Assembly: GCF_001552615.1 (NCBI RefSeq)
Contig: NZ_BCRN01000006.1
Span: 186,001 to 250,000 of the forward strand
Direction: 5' to 3'
DNA from: Millisia brevis NBRC 105863
Lineage (GTDB): Bacteria; Actinomycetota; Actinomycetes; Mycobacteriales; Mycobacteriaceae
Length of the DNA stretch: 64,000 nucleotides
Under the pieces are notes generated by a model, which worked only from the letters and a program-made list of their open reading frames with translations, was not told where the DNA came from and searched no databases. A program made the position numbers and the translations under genes. Below, one piece after another: positions 39,095 through 47,249 of this stretch. How positions within the stretch are numbered: the stretch's first letter is position 1; every line of letters starts with the position of its first letter.

Positions 39095-39985
39095 GTGGAG
39101 GTCGAGATCCTGGAGGCGGCGCGATGGCGCGCGGCGGTGCGGGCGCACGAGGCCCGGATGGCGCCGGCGATCGAGCCGTACCTGGAGCGCCGCCGGACCG
39201 GGGCGACCCACCCCGTGGACGACTTCCTGTTCTCCTATTACTCGTTTCGCCCGGCGCAGTTGCGTCGGTGGCATCCCGGGTACGGGATCGCGCTCGCCGA
39301 CGCCGACGAGTACGCCGAGGTCAAGGGATACGAGGTCGACGGCGGTGTCGCCCGCGTTTCCGTCGCCATGCTCGACGCCCGGCGGGGTCTGCTCGCCGAT
39401 ATCCGGCGGCTGCTGATCGCGACGCTGCAGCGGCCCGCCCAGTTCGGCTGCTTCGGGATGCACGAATGGGCGATGGTCTATCGGCTCGACCCGTCGGATA
39501 CCCGGCATGCGTCGTGGCCGCTGCGCCTCGGCCACGACGGCACCGATCGGGTGGTCGAGACCCACCGGATCGCCTGCTCGCACTACGACGCGTTCCGCTT
39601 CTTCACCCCGCCGGCCCGCTCGTTGAATCTGCTCCAGCCGCAGCGCGACGATCGGCCGGACTTCGAACAGCCGGGCTGCCTGCACGCGGGGATGGATCTG
39701 TACAAGCACGCCTTCCGGCTCGCGCCCCTGGTCGACTCGGAGCTGATCGCCGACTGCTTCGACCTCGCCCGCGATATCCGCGAGCTCGATATGCGCGCGT
39801 CCCCCTACGACCTGAGCGCTCTGGGATACGAGCCGGTGGCGGTGGAAACCCCGGAGGGAAAGGCCCGCTACGCGCACTGCCAGCGCGAGTTCGCGCAGCG
39901 CGCCCAGCCGCTGCGCGAGCGGTTGATCGAACGGGTCGATCGGCTGCTCACCGCGTCCGCGCCGGTCGAGGCCGGCCGGCGGTAA
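39095..39985 (+). CDS. Conserved actinobacterial protein, often labelled 3-methyladenine DNA glycosylase
   Basis: 296 residues. The strongly patterned HPVDDFLFSYYSFRPAQLRRWHPG, FGCFGMHEWAMVYR, THRIACSHYDAFRFF, QPGCLHAGMDLYKHAFRLAPL and LDMRASPYDLSALGY belong to a family common in Actinobacteria. Databases often call it 3-methyladenine glycosylase, but I see no helix-hairpin-helix or AlkA/MPG signature, so that name is doubtful. Many conserved His, Cys and Trp suggest an enzyme. GTG 39095 follows the phosphodiesterase stop by 32 bases. Confidence 0.6.
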   Translation: MEVEILEAARWRAAVRAHEARMAPAIEPYLERRRTGATHPVDDFLFSYYSFRPAQLRRWHPGYGIALADADEYAEVKGYEVDGGVARVSVAMLDARRGLLADIRRLLIATLQRPAQFGCFGMHEWAMVYRLDPSDTRHASWPLRLGHDGTDRVVETHRIACSHYDAFRFFTPPARSLNLLQPQRDDRPDFEQPGCLHAGMDLYKHAFRLAPLVDSELIADCFDLARDIRELDMRASPYDLSALGYEPVAVETPEGKARYAHCQREFAQRAQPLRERLIERVDRLLTASAPVEAGRR

Positions 39986-40024
39986 CCGAGGCGGGTCCCG
40001 GTCGCGCCGTCAGAGGTAGCGCCG

Positions 40025-40771
40025 TCACAGGTCGACGACCACCAGGCGGTAGCCGGCGTCGTAGTCGTCGAGGTCCAGCAGATCGGCATACCGCCGGCGC
40101 CATCGGCCGCTGTCGATGTCGTCGCGCAGCCGGTCGAGTCCCTCGACGGTCGTTCCCGGGTCGGTGCGCGCGAACATCGACATCCCGGCCCGCACCTCGG
40201 GATCGAGGTAGGCGTCGGGACGTCGCCAATAGGCCGCCCCGAAGCCGTCGGTGCAGTCGTGCGGAATCAGGACCGTTTCCACCCGGCCGCCGAGGGCCGT
40301 CGTAATCCGATCGAGCGGGACGGCGTAGCCGCGGTCGGTGCGGGCCGCGGCCCGCACGTAGTCCCGGACCAGCCAGAACGTTTCGTAGACGTCGGCGTCC
40401 CAGGTCATGATCACCACCCGGCGCCGAGCGATGCGCCGCAGTTCGGCCAGGCCGCTCTCGAGATCGGGCCAGTGGTGGATCGTCAGGACGGCGAGGGCGG
40501 CGTCGACCGCCGCATCCGCGATCGGGAGCGCCTCGGCCACCCCGAGCACGGCGGGCGCGGCCGTCGCGGCGCGCTGCGCGGTCATCACCCGGCTCGGGTC
40601 GACCGCGATTCGCGTGGTGATCGGCTCGTACGAACCGGTTCCCGCGCCGACGTTGGCCACCGACCGCATCCCGGACAGTGCCGCATCGATCTGCGCAGCG
40701 ATCCGCGGATCGGGCCGTCGGGTGACGCCGTAGCCGCGACCGAACCTGTCGTAGCCGCCGCTACCGGTCAC
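40025..40771 (-). CDS. Class I SAM-dependent methyltransferase
   Basis: 248 residues. The AdoMet-binding motif SVANVGAGTGSYEP, the acidic IAVDPSRVM and the motif LAVLTIHHWPDLESGLAELRRI match Methyltransf_11-type enzymes. The N-terminus (YDRFGRGYGVTRRPDPRI) is usual for small-molecule methylases. Its GTG start lies four bases after the end of the metallo-hydrolase gene, indicating one transcription unit. Substrate unknown. Confidence 0.8.
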   Translation of the reverse strand: MTGSGGYDRFGRGYGVTRRPDPRIAAQIDAALSGMRSVANVGAGTGSYEPITTRIAVDPSRVMTAQRAATAAPAVLGVAEALPIADAAVDAALAVLTIHHWPDLESGLAELRRIARRRVVIMTWDADVYETFWLVRDYVRAAARTDRGYAVPLDRITTALGGRVETVLIPHDCTDGFGAAYWRRPDAYLDPEVRAGMSMFARTDPGTTVEGLDRLRDDIDSGRWRRRYADLLDLDDYDAGYRLVVVDL

Positions 40772-40774
40772 CGG

Positions 40775-41779
40775 TCAGCAGACGCGGACGAATACCGCCG
40801 GATCGCTGCCGCCGACGCGGGCGACGTCGCAGCAGGCGACCAGATGCCGCAGATGGGCGGACGCCTCCGACAGGGCGAGCATCCGGCCCATCGGCGACAT
40901 CTCCTTCCACGGCTTGTACCAGGTCATCCGCTTGGTGACCTGCCAGAGCGTCAGGTGGTCCTCGCCGAAGGCGTCGACCATGTCCGACAGCCGTTCCTCG
41001 TGGTGTTCGATCACCTCGCCCGCCCGGCCGGCGACGCAGTCGATCGGCAGACCGTGTGAGCCGAGCCCGCGAATGCCCGTCGAGGTCCCGACGCGCTGCA
41101 GGGATTCGATGAATTCGGCCAGGACGTCGTGCTTCTCGAGCGGGAAAATGAAGGAGCCGACGTGCGGAGTGGTCTTCTGCAGGACGTGATCGCCGGTGAA
41201 CATGATGTCGTTGTCCACCAGCTGGAAACAGACGTGACCGGGGCTGTGACCGGGGGTGAAGACCGTGCGCAGGGAACGGCCCGCCAGCGGGATCTCCTGG
41301 CCGTCGACCAGGACCCGGTCGGGGGCGGACCGCGCGGTGGTCGGCGGATCGTGCGGGGCGGCCTCGAAGGCGGCGAGTTCCTTGGCGGAGGCGCCGGCGC
41401 GGGCCAGGTTCTTCAACTCCCCGGCCAGCCAGTTCTCGTCCCGCGGCTCGACCATCTGCTCGAACATCGGGATATCGGCCTCGTGCATCGCGATCCAGGC
41501 CCCGGATTCCTCCCGGATCCGGCCGCAGAGGCCGGTGTGATCGGGGTGGAAGTGGGTCAAGACGACGCCCTCGACATCGGTGATCGAGTGTCCGACCGCC
41601 CGCAGCCCCGAGGTCAACCCCTCCCAGGCGTTCTCGTCGTCCCAACCGGCGTCGACGAGGATCAGACCGCCAGGTGATTCCACGGCGTAGACCAGGGTGT
41701 GTCCGAGCGGGTTGTCGGTGATCGGGACGGGAATCCGAAGGATTCCGTTGCCGATCGGCGCCGCGTCCGTGTCCTGCAT
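40775..41779 (-). CDS. MBL-fold metallo-hydrolase
   Basis: 334 residues. The zinc motif THFHPDHTG, further ligands in FTPGHSPGHVCF and GDH, and a C-terminal winged-helix-like extension (ERLSDMVDAFGEDHLTLWQVTKRM...) define a beta-lactamase-fold hydrolase like those acting on thioesters or lactones (LACTB2-like). ATG 41779 is chosen; the longer frame is not conserved in style. Substrate unknown. Confidence 0.85.
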   Translation of the reverse strand: MQDTDAAPIGNGILRIPVPITDNPLGHTLVYAVESPGGLILVDAGWDDENAWEGLTSGLRAVGHSITDVEGVVLTHFHPDHTGLCGRIREESGAWIAMHEADIPMFEQMVEPRDENWLAGELKNLARAGASAKELAAFEAAPHDPPTTARSAPDRVLVDGQEIPLAGRSLRTVFTPGHSPGHVCFQLVDNDIMFTGDHVLQKTTPHVGSFIFPLEKHDVLAEFIESLQRVGTSTGIRGLGSHGLPIDCVAGRAGEVIEHHEERLSDMVDAFGEDHLTLWQVTKRMTWYKPWKEMSPMGRMLALSEASAHLRHLVACCDVARVGGSDPAVFVRVC

Positions 41780-41858
41780 CAGGACAATGTAACTCTCCGG
41801 CCGAACCCGGACGAAAGGTGTTGCCAACCGGTTGCCGAAACGTTCCCGGAGGGGGTGA

Positions 41859-42398
41859 TCAGTCGTGCGGCGCGCGCTCCCGCGGCTGGGTCGACCGGCG
41901 TGCGATCGCCTCGCCCACACCGACGCAGGCGGACCGGATCATCCGGCCGTAGGCGTCGTCCCCGAGGTCGTCGAGCCCGATCCGGGCGCGGTCGAGATGG
42001 TCGGCGGCCGCGGCGAAGGCGCCGAGGCGGCGCAGCGCGTCCGCGAGGTTGAGATGTAGGGAGGCGCGGAACCCGGCGGGCCGCAGGCTGTGGTGATAGC
42101 GGGCGGCTCGTTCGCCGGTGAGCGCCTCGACCGCATCGAGCGCGCGCACGTCCCAGACCAGTTCCTCGGCCGGGTGGTCCATCAGGTCGGCGAGATAGTG
42201 CGCGAGGGTGAACCGGTGGAGGGCATCGTCGGCGCGGGCGACCGCCTCCCATTCCCGCTCGAGCGCGGCCCGCGCGCCGGCCCGGTCGCCGTCCCGGCCG
42301 GCGGCCACGGCGGCGGTGATGCGATCCATGACCGGGTCGGATACAGGGGTCGGGTCGAATACAGGGGTCGGGTCGGACACGGGGGTCTGCTGCGGCAC
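41859..42398 (-). CDS. TPR-like helical protein of unknown function
   Basis: 179 residues from GTG 42398, which has GAAGGAG five bases upstream on this strand. The N-terminus holds a repeated Pro-Val-Ser/Phe-Asp-Pro encoded by an 18-bp tandem repeat. The rest is helical with TPR-like spacing (ALHRFTLAHYLADLMD, FRASLHLNLADALRRLGAFAAAADHLDRARIGLDDLG). It is likely a protein-interaction module. No function is assigned. Confidence 0.65.
   Translation of the reverse strand: MPQQTPVSDPTPVFDPTPVSDPVMDRITAAVAAGRDGDRAGARAALEREWEAVARADDALHRFTLAHYLADLMDHPAEELVWDVRALDAVEALTGERAARYHHSLRPAGFRASLHLNLADALRRLGAFAAAADHLDRARIGLDDLGDDAYGRMIRSACVGVGEAIARRSTQPRERAPHD
42333..42387. repeat. 18-bp tandem repeat (about 2.7 copies)
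   Basis: Units resembling gggtcgggtcgaatacag repeat with a period of 18 bases and few mismatches. On the minus strand they encode the N-terminal PVSDPTPVFDPTPVSDP of the TPR-like protein. Confidence 0.8.
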
Positions 42399-42580
42399 GT
42401 GATCTCCTTCGGTGGGGGCGATGGCCTCCACCGTCGGGGTTGCGGTAACCCGAAGGTCAGCCCCGGCCGGTACCGAACCTCGAATGTTCACCCTCGAACC
42501 GCCCGGTTGAGCCACCGGAGACGGCTCGGAACCCTATCGTCGAGGGCACGAGCGATCCCGGAGTTGGAGCGGAGGACCCG

Positions 42581-43429
42581 ATGACGTCGACGATCCCCTA
42601 TACGCACGCCCGGTCGTGGTTGCTCGTCTCCGCGGCTCGACCCGAGAAGTTCCTCCCGGCGGTCGAGGGGCCGGCCGACGCGGTCCTGCTCGACCTCGAG
42701 GACGGGGTGGTCCCCGCGGCGAAGGCCGCCGCCCGCGAAGCGGTTGTCGCCTTCCTCGGCGACGCCGACGACGCCGGGGAGCACGGCCGCGCCTGGGTGC
42801 GGATCAACGATACGAGTACGCCCTACTGGGCCGACGACCTCGCCGCGCTCGACGGTCTGCCCGGCTTGGCCGGAATCATGTTGGCCAAGAGCGAATCCGG
42901 CAGCCAGGTGGACGACACCTCCAAACGCCTGCGGGCGGGTGTGCCGATCATCCCGCTGATCGAGTCCTCGCGGGGTATCGAATTCGCCTTCGAGACCGCC
43001 TCCGCCGACGCGGTGGTGCGCCTCGCCTTCGGGAGCGGCGACTTCCGGCGCGATACCGGTGCCGGCGCGAACGCCGCCGCATTGGCTTATGCGCGAGGCA
43101 GATTGGTGGTCGCGGCCGGCGCCGCGAACCGCGCCGGCCCGATCGACGGACCGACGCCGAGCTCCGACAGTTCGGTCCTCGCAGCCGATCTCGCGGTCGC
43201 CCGGACGATGGGCCTGTCCGGCAAGCTCTCGCTGCGCGCCACCCAATGCCCCGACATCAACCGCGCCTTCAGCCCCGCCCGCGACGACATCGCGTGGGCG
43301 ACGGATGTCATTGCGACACTGGGGATCGACGGCGAGCACGTCCGCGACGGCAGCGATCTGCCACGGCTGGCGCGGGCCCGGCGCATCCGTGCCCTCGCCG
43401 ACGTTTTCGGTGAGGATTCGACCGACTAG
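42581..43429 (+). CDS. HpcH/HpaI-type CoA ester lyase (CitE-like)
   Basis: 282 residues. ADAVLLDLEDGVVPAAKAAAR carries the conserved metal-binding acid pair, and IIPLIESSRGIEFAFE the next glutamate; LAFGSGDFRRDTG and a late SLRATQCPDINRAF complete the CitE-like pattern. Family members cleave malyl-, citramalyl- or citryl-CoA. It has its own terminator and probably does not belong to the following amine operon. It is not the HpaI of the hpa operon. GGAGG lies before ATG 42581. Confidence 0.8.
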   Translation: MTSTIPYTHARSWLLVSAARPEKFLPAVEGPADAVLLDLEDGVVPAAKAAAREAVVAFLGDADDAGEHGRAWVRINDTSTPYWADDLAALDGLPGLAGIMLAKSESGSQVDDTSKRLRAGVPIIPLIESSRGIEFAFETASADAVVRLAFGSGDFRRDTGAGANAAALAYARGRLVVAAGAANRAGPIDGPTPSSDSSVLAADLAVARTMGLSGKLSLRATQCPDINRAFSPARDDIAWATDVIATLGIDGEHVRDGSDLPRLARARRIRALADVFGEDSTD

Positions 43430-43441
43430 GACCCGCCCCCG

Positions 43442-43462
43442 ACGGTCGCTCGACGCGACCGT
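43442..43462 (+). terminator. Hairpin terminator after the CitE-like gene
   Basis: ACGGTCGC (43442-43449) pairs perfectly with GCGACCGT (43455-43462) around tcgac and is followed by a short TTT. It separates the CitE-like gene from the cupin-led amine operon. Confidence 0.7.
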
Positions 43463-43509
43463 TTCCGCAGGATCGGCCGGTGTCGGCCGACCGGAGTGTC
43501 CACTACCGA

Positions 43510-43556
43510 TAAACAACGATTCACGATAATAAACACGCATGTCACACCTCTGTAAC
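43510..43556 (+). promoter_or_regulatory. Probable control region of the cupin/N-demethylase operon: GlnR-like box and shared motif
   Basis: GTCAC (43541-43545), six bases, GTAAC (43552-43556) fits the actinobacterial GlnR pattern gTnAC-n6-GnAAC, and TAAAC at 43530 extends it as AC-n9-AC-n9-AC. Just upstream, TAAACAACGATTC (43510-43522) matches 12 of 13 bases of TAGACAACGATTC before the glutamine-synthetase-like gene at 51327. Nitrogen-dependent and amine-dependent control are both plausible. The promoter itself was not identified. Confidence 0.5.
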
Positions 43557-43616
43557 GCACGATTGGTGGACTGAATTCGTCAGCGTTTTCGCACCTCGTA
43601 AGCCATCGGAGGAATC

Positions 43617-44021
43617 ATGACGACCAGCCCCACCACCCCCGGGACCGAAGCCGCCACCCCGACGCCGTTCCGGGTGACCGCCGAGGCCTGGAAGGACCTG
43701 CCCAAGATGCCGGATGCGGAGTACCCCGGCACCGACGGATATATCGGCGACGTCTACGTCAATCCGGACGGCAGCACCATGTGCTCGGGCTTCTTCGAAC
43801 TGCGCCACACCGACCCGGCCCTGGTCTACGAGTACACCTACGACGAGATGAAGGTCGTCCTCGAGGGCGAGTTCCTGCTCGAGAACATCGACACCGGCCA
43901 GAAGACCGTCGCCAAGGCCAAGGACGCGATCTTCTTCCCGAAGGGTTCGCGCATCGCGTTCACCACGCCGTCCTATGCGCTCGCCTTCTACACCGGTGAC
44001 CGCAACGGCGACTCGCTCTGA
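43617..44021 (+). CDS. Small cupin protein (EutQ-like) leading the N-demethylase operon
   Basis: 134 residues. A single cupin domain: MCSGFFELRHTDPALVYEYTYDEMKVVLEGEFLLEN and KAKDAIFFPKGSRIAFTTPSYALAFY. The first cupin motif has tyrosines where metal-binding histidines are usual, as in EutQ-like proteins. It lies 57 bases before the first DmmA-like gene and after the operon's promoter region. A role as accessory or scavenging protein for the demethylases is inferred from position only. Confidence 0.7.
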   Translation: MTTSPTTPGTEAATPTPFRVTAEAWKDLPKMPDAEYPGTDGYIGDVYVNPDGSTMCSGFFELRHTDPALVYEYTYDEMKVVLEGEFLLENIDTGQKTVAKAKDAIFFPKGSRIAFTTPSYALAFYTGDRNGDSL

Positions 44022-44078
44022 GCCGACCGGATTCCGCCGATCCGTCGATCCACCTCCACTCGGAAAGGGTGAGCGGTC

Positions 44079-44651
44079 ATGAGTGTCGAAACGACCACCG
44101 AACCGGCCCCCGGACTTCCGGTCTGGCCGATCGAGCCCGAACCGGTCGATCCCACCGCGGCGACCTACCTGATCATCGCGATCGGGACCGACCCGGCGAC
44201 CGCGGAGGTGGCCCGCTCCTGGGTCGCCGCCGCGGAGCACCGGGCGCCAACCCGACTCGTCGTGGCCGATGGCGTCGAATCCGATGCTGCCGGCCATGAC
44301 TCGGCAGGCATCGGCCGTGCCGACATCGTCACCGCTCTGCAGGCGGCTCGCGTGGGCGTGCGCATCATGGTGGTGGGCGGTCAATACGACGTCCTGACCA
44401 CCCTGGCGATCGCCCGCGCGCGGGGAGCGGGTGAAGCCGAGTTGCGGTGCTTCGTCATCGACGCCGAAGCACCCACGGTGGACCTGCCGGTGTACTGCGC
44501 GCACTGTCGGGCCACCCATCGCATGCACACCAGCCCGGGCGGTAGCGCCGTCTGCCCGGGGTGCGGGCGCCGGCTCGAGGTGCACGAGCACCACTCGGCG
44601 GCCCGCGGCAGCTTCCTGGCCTCCGACGCGGAAGCGAGGGATCTCCGGTGA
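44079..44651 (+). CDS. dmmA: DmmA-like subunit of N-demethylase, set 1
   Basis: 190 residues. The N-terminal 120 resemble a nucleotide-fold domain (TYLIIAIGTDPATAEVARSWV ... GVRIMVVGGQYDVLTTLAIARARG). The C-terminal part is a zinc-ribbon-like segment, VYCAHCRATHRMHTSPGGSAVCPGCGRRLEVHEHHS, with two CxxC pairs. This layout matches the small DmmA subunit of dimethylamine monooxygenase. The flavin/iron-sulfur and heme subunits follow with four-base overlaps. A second, diverged copy lies at 46704. Confidence 0.8.
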   Translation: MSVETTTEPAPGLPVWPIEPEPVDPTAATYLIIAIGTDPATAEVARSWVAAAEHRAPTRLVVADGVESDAAGHDSAGIGRADIVTALQAARVGVRIMVVGGQYDVLTTLAIARARGAGEAELRCFVIDAEAPTVDLPVYCAHCRATHRMHTSPGGSAVCPGCGRRLEVHEHHSAARGSFLASDAEARDLR

Positions 44652-45673
44652 GCGCACCCACCGAATCGCGCGCCTCGCTGCATCAGCACCCCATCTACCG
44701 TATCGAGGCGCGGATGCTGACCGTGGCGGCGATCACCGACCTCACCCCGACCATCCGCCAGGTGGTCTTCACCGATCCGACCGGGCGCCCGCTGCCCTCG
44801 CACGAGCCCGGCGCGCACGTCGTGGTCACCACCCATCCGGGTACCGAGCGGCAGAGCCGCAACGCCTACTCGCTGACCGGGGACGGCGTCCTGCCCCGCG
44901 ACTATCGAATCTCGGTGCTGCGCAAGAGCGCCGAGGACGGCGGCCGGGGTGGCTCGGAATGGGTCCACACCCTGGGCGTCGGCGACCTCGTCGAGATCGA
45001 GGGGCCGCGTTCGCATTTCGCTCCACGCCACGATCAGCGTCACGCCCTGCTGGTCGCCGGCGGCATCGGGATCACCCCGATCCTGTCGCACGCCCGGGCG
45101 CTGCGGCGCTGGGCGGGCACCGCCGAGGTGCTCTACGCCTACCGCGAGGGATTCGGCGCGCACCTCGACGATCTGGCCGAACTCGGCCGGTCCCCGGGCA
45201 TCACCGTGCATCTCGCCACCGGCGAGTCGGAGATGCTCGACCTGATGACCTCGCGGTTCGCCGATCAGCCCCTCGGCACGCACGCCTACGCCTGCGGCCC
45301 GGCGGGTCTGCTCGAGACCTATCAGCAGGTGGGTCGGGACGCAGGCTGGCCCACCGACCGCATGCATCTGGAGCGGTTCGCCGCACCGGAGCTCGATCCC
45401 GGCGCCCCCTTCACCGCGACGGTGCTCTCCACCGGCACGCGCGTGGACGTCGCCCCCGGGGTGAGCCTGTTGACCGCCCTGCTCGAAGCCGGGGTCGCGG
45501 TACCGAATCTGTGCCGACAGGGGGTCTGCGGCGAATGTCTGATCCCCGTCCGGTCGGGTGAGGTCGAGCACCGTGACTTCGTTCTGTCCGAAGACGAGCG
45601 CGCCGTTGGGGATCGCATGCTGTGCTGCGTCTCCCGCGGCGTCGAGAACGTCGAATTGGAGGTCGACCTGTGA
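44648..45673 (+). CDS. Reductase subunit of N-demethylase (PDR/VanB type), set 1
   Basis: 341 residues. A phthalate-dioxygenase-reductase-like protein: FMN domain (RNAYSLTGDGVLPRDYRISVLR), NAD domain (LLVAGGIGITPILSHARAL ... THAYACGPAGLLE) and a C-terminal plant-type 2Fe-2S domain with Cys near residues 289, 294 and 297 (LCRQGVCGEC) and a fourth in RMLCCVSR. It would pass electrons from NAD(P)H to the heme subunit. The GTG start overlaps the DmmA-like stop. An approximately 20-residue N-terminal extension is absent from the set 2 copy. Confidence 0.85.
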   Translation: MSAPTESRASLHQHPIYRIEARMLTVAAITDLTPTIRQVVFTDPTGRPLPSHEPGAHVVVTTHPGTERQSRNAYSLTGDGVLPRDYRISVLRKSAEDGGRGGSEWVHTLGVGDLVEIEGPRSHFAPRHDQRHALLVAGGIGITPILSHARALRRWAGTAEVLYAYREGFGAHLDDLAELGRSPGITVHLATGESEMLDLMTSRFADQPLGTHAYACGPAGLLETYQQVGRDAGWPTDRMHLERFAAPELDPGAPFTATVLSTGTRVDVAPGVSLLTALLEAGVAVPNLCRQGVCGECLIPVRSGEVEHRDFVLSEDERAVGDRMLCCVSRGVENVELEVDL

Positions 45674-46707
45674 CCGCTGTAACCGTTGCGACCGAGGCGG
45701 TCCCCGCCCCCATCGAAGCGGCCCCGATCCAGGGGCATACCGCCCGCCTGCCCTGGCCCTTCCCCGACGATCTGTCGGCATTCCGTTATTCGGTCAACGT
45801 CGAGCCCGGGCGCAGCCCGCACCGGACCGCCGCCGGGCAGTGGGGCGCCCACATCGTCGACCTCGGCGGTGAGGAGTACGGGGCGATCATGGCCGAGCGG
45901 CGCCGCATCCTCGACGCCGACCCGCAGCGCCTCAAGATGATGCCCGGCATGATGCCGGCGGCCTGGGATCTGTTGCTCTACTACCTGCGCGATCTGTCGC
46001 TGTCCTATCCGGCGATCATGTCGCTGGAGGAGGACGGCGACCGATTCCATTGGCGCAACCGGGCGCTGGGCACCGACCAGGCATTCGTGCTCGGCGACCT
46101 CGACAGCCTGCCCTACGACCCGATGACCTTCCTCGGCCGCGAGATCCCCGACGATCTGCTGCTGGTCAAGGAGCGCGACGGCAAGTTGCACTTCGACGCG
46201 GGGCTGGTGACCTTCGCGGCGGCGTGGTCGGTGTCCTTCGACGTCGGCATGAGCATGTACGAGATCCACAGCCCCGTCCCGCGGATGAACCGCGAACGGA
46301 TCACCGCGCGGGCCGAACAGTTCCTCTCCCATCTGCCGGCCGATCAGGTCTACCGCCGGGTGAACTGGACGTTGTCGGCATCGGGCTCGCGCAAGCTCGA
46401 CGTCAGCCTCGAGGAGCTGCCCGAGTGGGGTACCGACATCGCCGAACTCGTCCGGGACAAGGATTGGGGCCGGCTGCAATTGCGGATCGAGGTCGAACAC
46501 TTCATCCGACTGCCGATGACCGGGGCGGTCACCTTCAACATCCGCACGCATATGAGCTCCCTCGAGGAGATCAAGCGCATCCCGGCCTGGCGCGATCAGC
46601 TCGCCACCGTCGTCCTCGAGCTTCCGGAGGATCTGGCCGCCTACAAGGGTTTCCTCGACTACCGACAAGACGCCATGGCCTGGTTGACCGACGGGAGCGC
46701 CTCGTGA
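45670..46707 (+). CDS. Heme-dependent oxidative N-demethylase catalytic subunit (DUF3445), set 1
   Basis: 345 residues. The sequence fits the DUF3445 family, whose characterised member (HODM alpha subunit from Pseudomonas mendocina) is a PAS-fold heme enzyme oxidising dimethylamine to methylamine plus formaldehyde. Signature blocks are FHWRNRALGTDQAFVLGDLDSLPYD, MYEIHSPVPRMN, VYRRVNWTLSASG and LRIEVEHFIRLPMTGAVTFNIRTHM. GTG overlaps the reductase stop. The exact substrate may differ between the two copies in this operon, which differ at many positions. Confidence 0.85.
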   Translation: MTAVTVATEAVPAPIEAAPIQGHTARLPWPFPDDLSAFRYSVNVEPGRSPHRTAAGQWGAHIVDLGGEEYGAIMAERRRILDADPQRLKMMPGMMPAAWDLLLYYLRDLSLSYPAIMSLEEDGDRFHWRNRALGTDQAFVLGDLDSLPYDPMTFLGREIPDDLLLVKERDGKLHFDAGLVTFAAAWSVSFDVGMSMYEIHSPVPRMNRERITARAEQFLSHLPADQVYRRVNWTLSASGSRKLDVSLEELPEWGTDIAELVRDKDWGRLQLRIEVEHFIRLPMTGAVTFNIRTHMSSLEEIKRIPAWRDQLATVVLELPEDLAAYKGFLDYRQDAMAWLTDGSAS

Positions 46708-47249
46708 AGCCCAACTACACCAGCGTGCCCGGCTGGGCCCGCTCCGCCGCGGTCGAGGCGGCCGATCGGCGCGGACGCTCGCATACCGTATTGGCGATCG
46801 GGGGCGGCGACGCGCTGGGCGTCGCCGACGCCTGGGTGGCCGACCTGGCCGACACCGGGGCGCAGATCCGCCGACACGACTGCCCGGACGTCGACGCCGC
46901 GCGGGCGGCGCTCACCGACGATCTGAGCGCGGCGACCGTGGGCCATCGCGTCGCGGTGGCCGGCCCGGTCCGCGACTGCCTGGCGCTGCGGGCGGCGGCG
47001 ATCGCCGCCGGCCTGGCGGACGACGAACTGCGCTTCGGGGTGGTCTCCGTCGCCGAACGCAGCGTCTGGTGCGTGCACTGCCGGGCGGTGACCGAGGCGA
47101 CCGTCGAGATCGAGGCGACCGTGCCGTGCAGCGGCTGCGGCCGGGAGCTGGTGGTCTACCCGCATATCTCGCGTCGCATGGGCCACCACCTCGGCTTCAT
47201 GGTCGACGCCGAGGATCAGCCCTACGAGCAGCCGGAGGTATCGGCATGA
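46704..47249 (+). CDS. dmmA: DmmA-like subunit of N-demethylase, set 2
   Basis: 181 residues with the same two-part plan as set 1: a nucleotide-fold-like N-terminus (TVLAIGGGDALGVADAWVADLAD ... VGHRVAVAGPVRDCLALRAAAIAAG) and a CVHCRAVTEATVEIEATVPCSGCGRELVVYPHISRRMGHHLGFM tail with two CxxC pairs. The tail looks closer to standard DmmA than set 1 does. It starts the second A-B-C triplet, overlapping the first heme subunit as GTGA. Confidence 0.8.
   Translation: MKPNYTSVPGWARSAAVEAADRRGRSHTVLAIGGGDALGVADAWVADLADTGAQIRRHDCPDVDAARAALTDDLSAATVGHRVAVAGPVRDCLALRAAAIAAGLADDELRFGVVSVAERSVWCVHCRAVTEATVEIEATVPCSGCGRELVVYPHISRRMGHHLGFMVDAEDQPYEQPEVSA

Noticed and set aside
42581-43429. CitE-like gene as part of the methylamine operon (serine-cycle malyl-CoA lyase)
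   Set aside because: A terminator and a regulatory region separate it from the operon, and no other serine-cycle gene is present.
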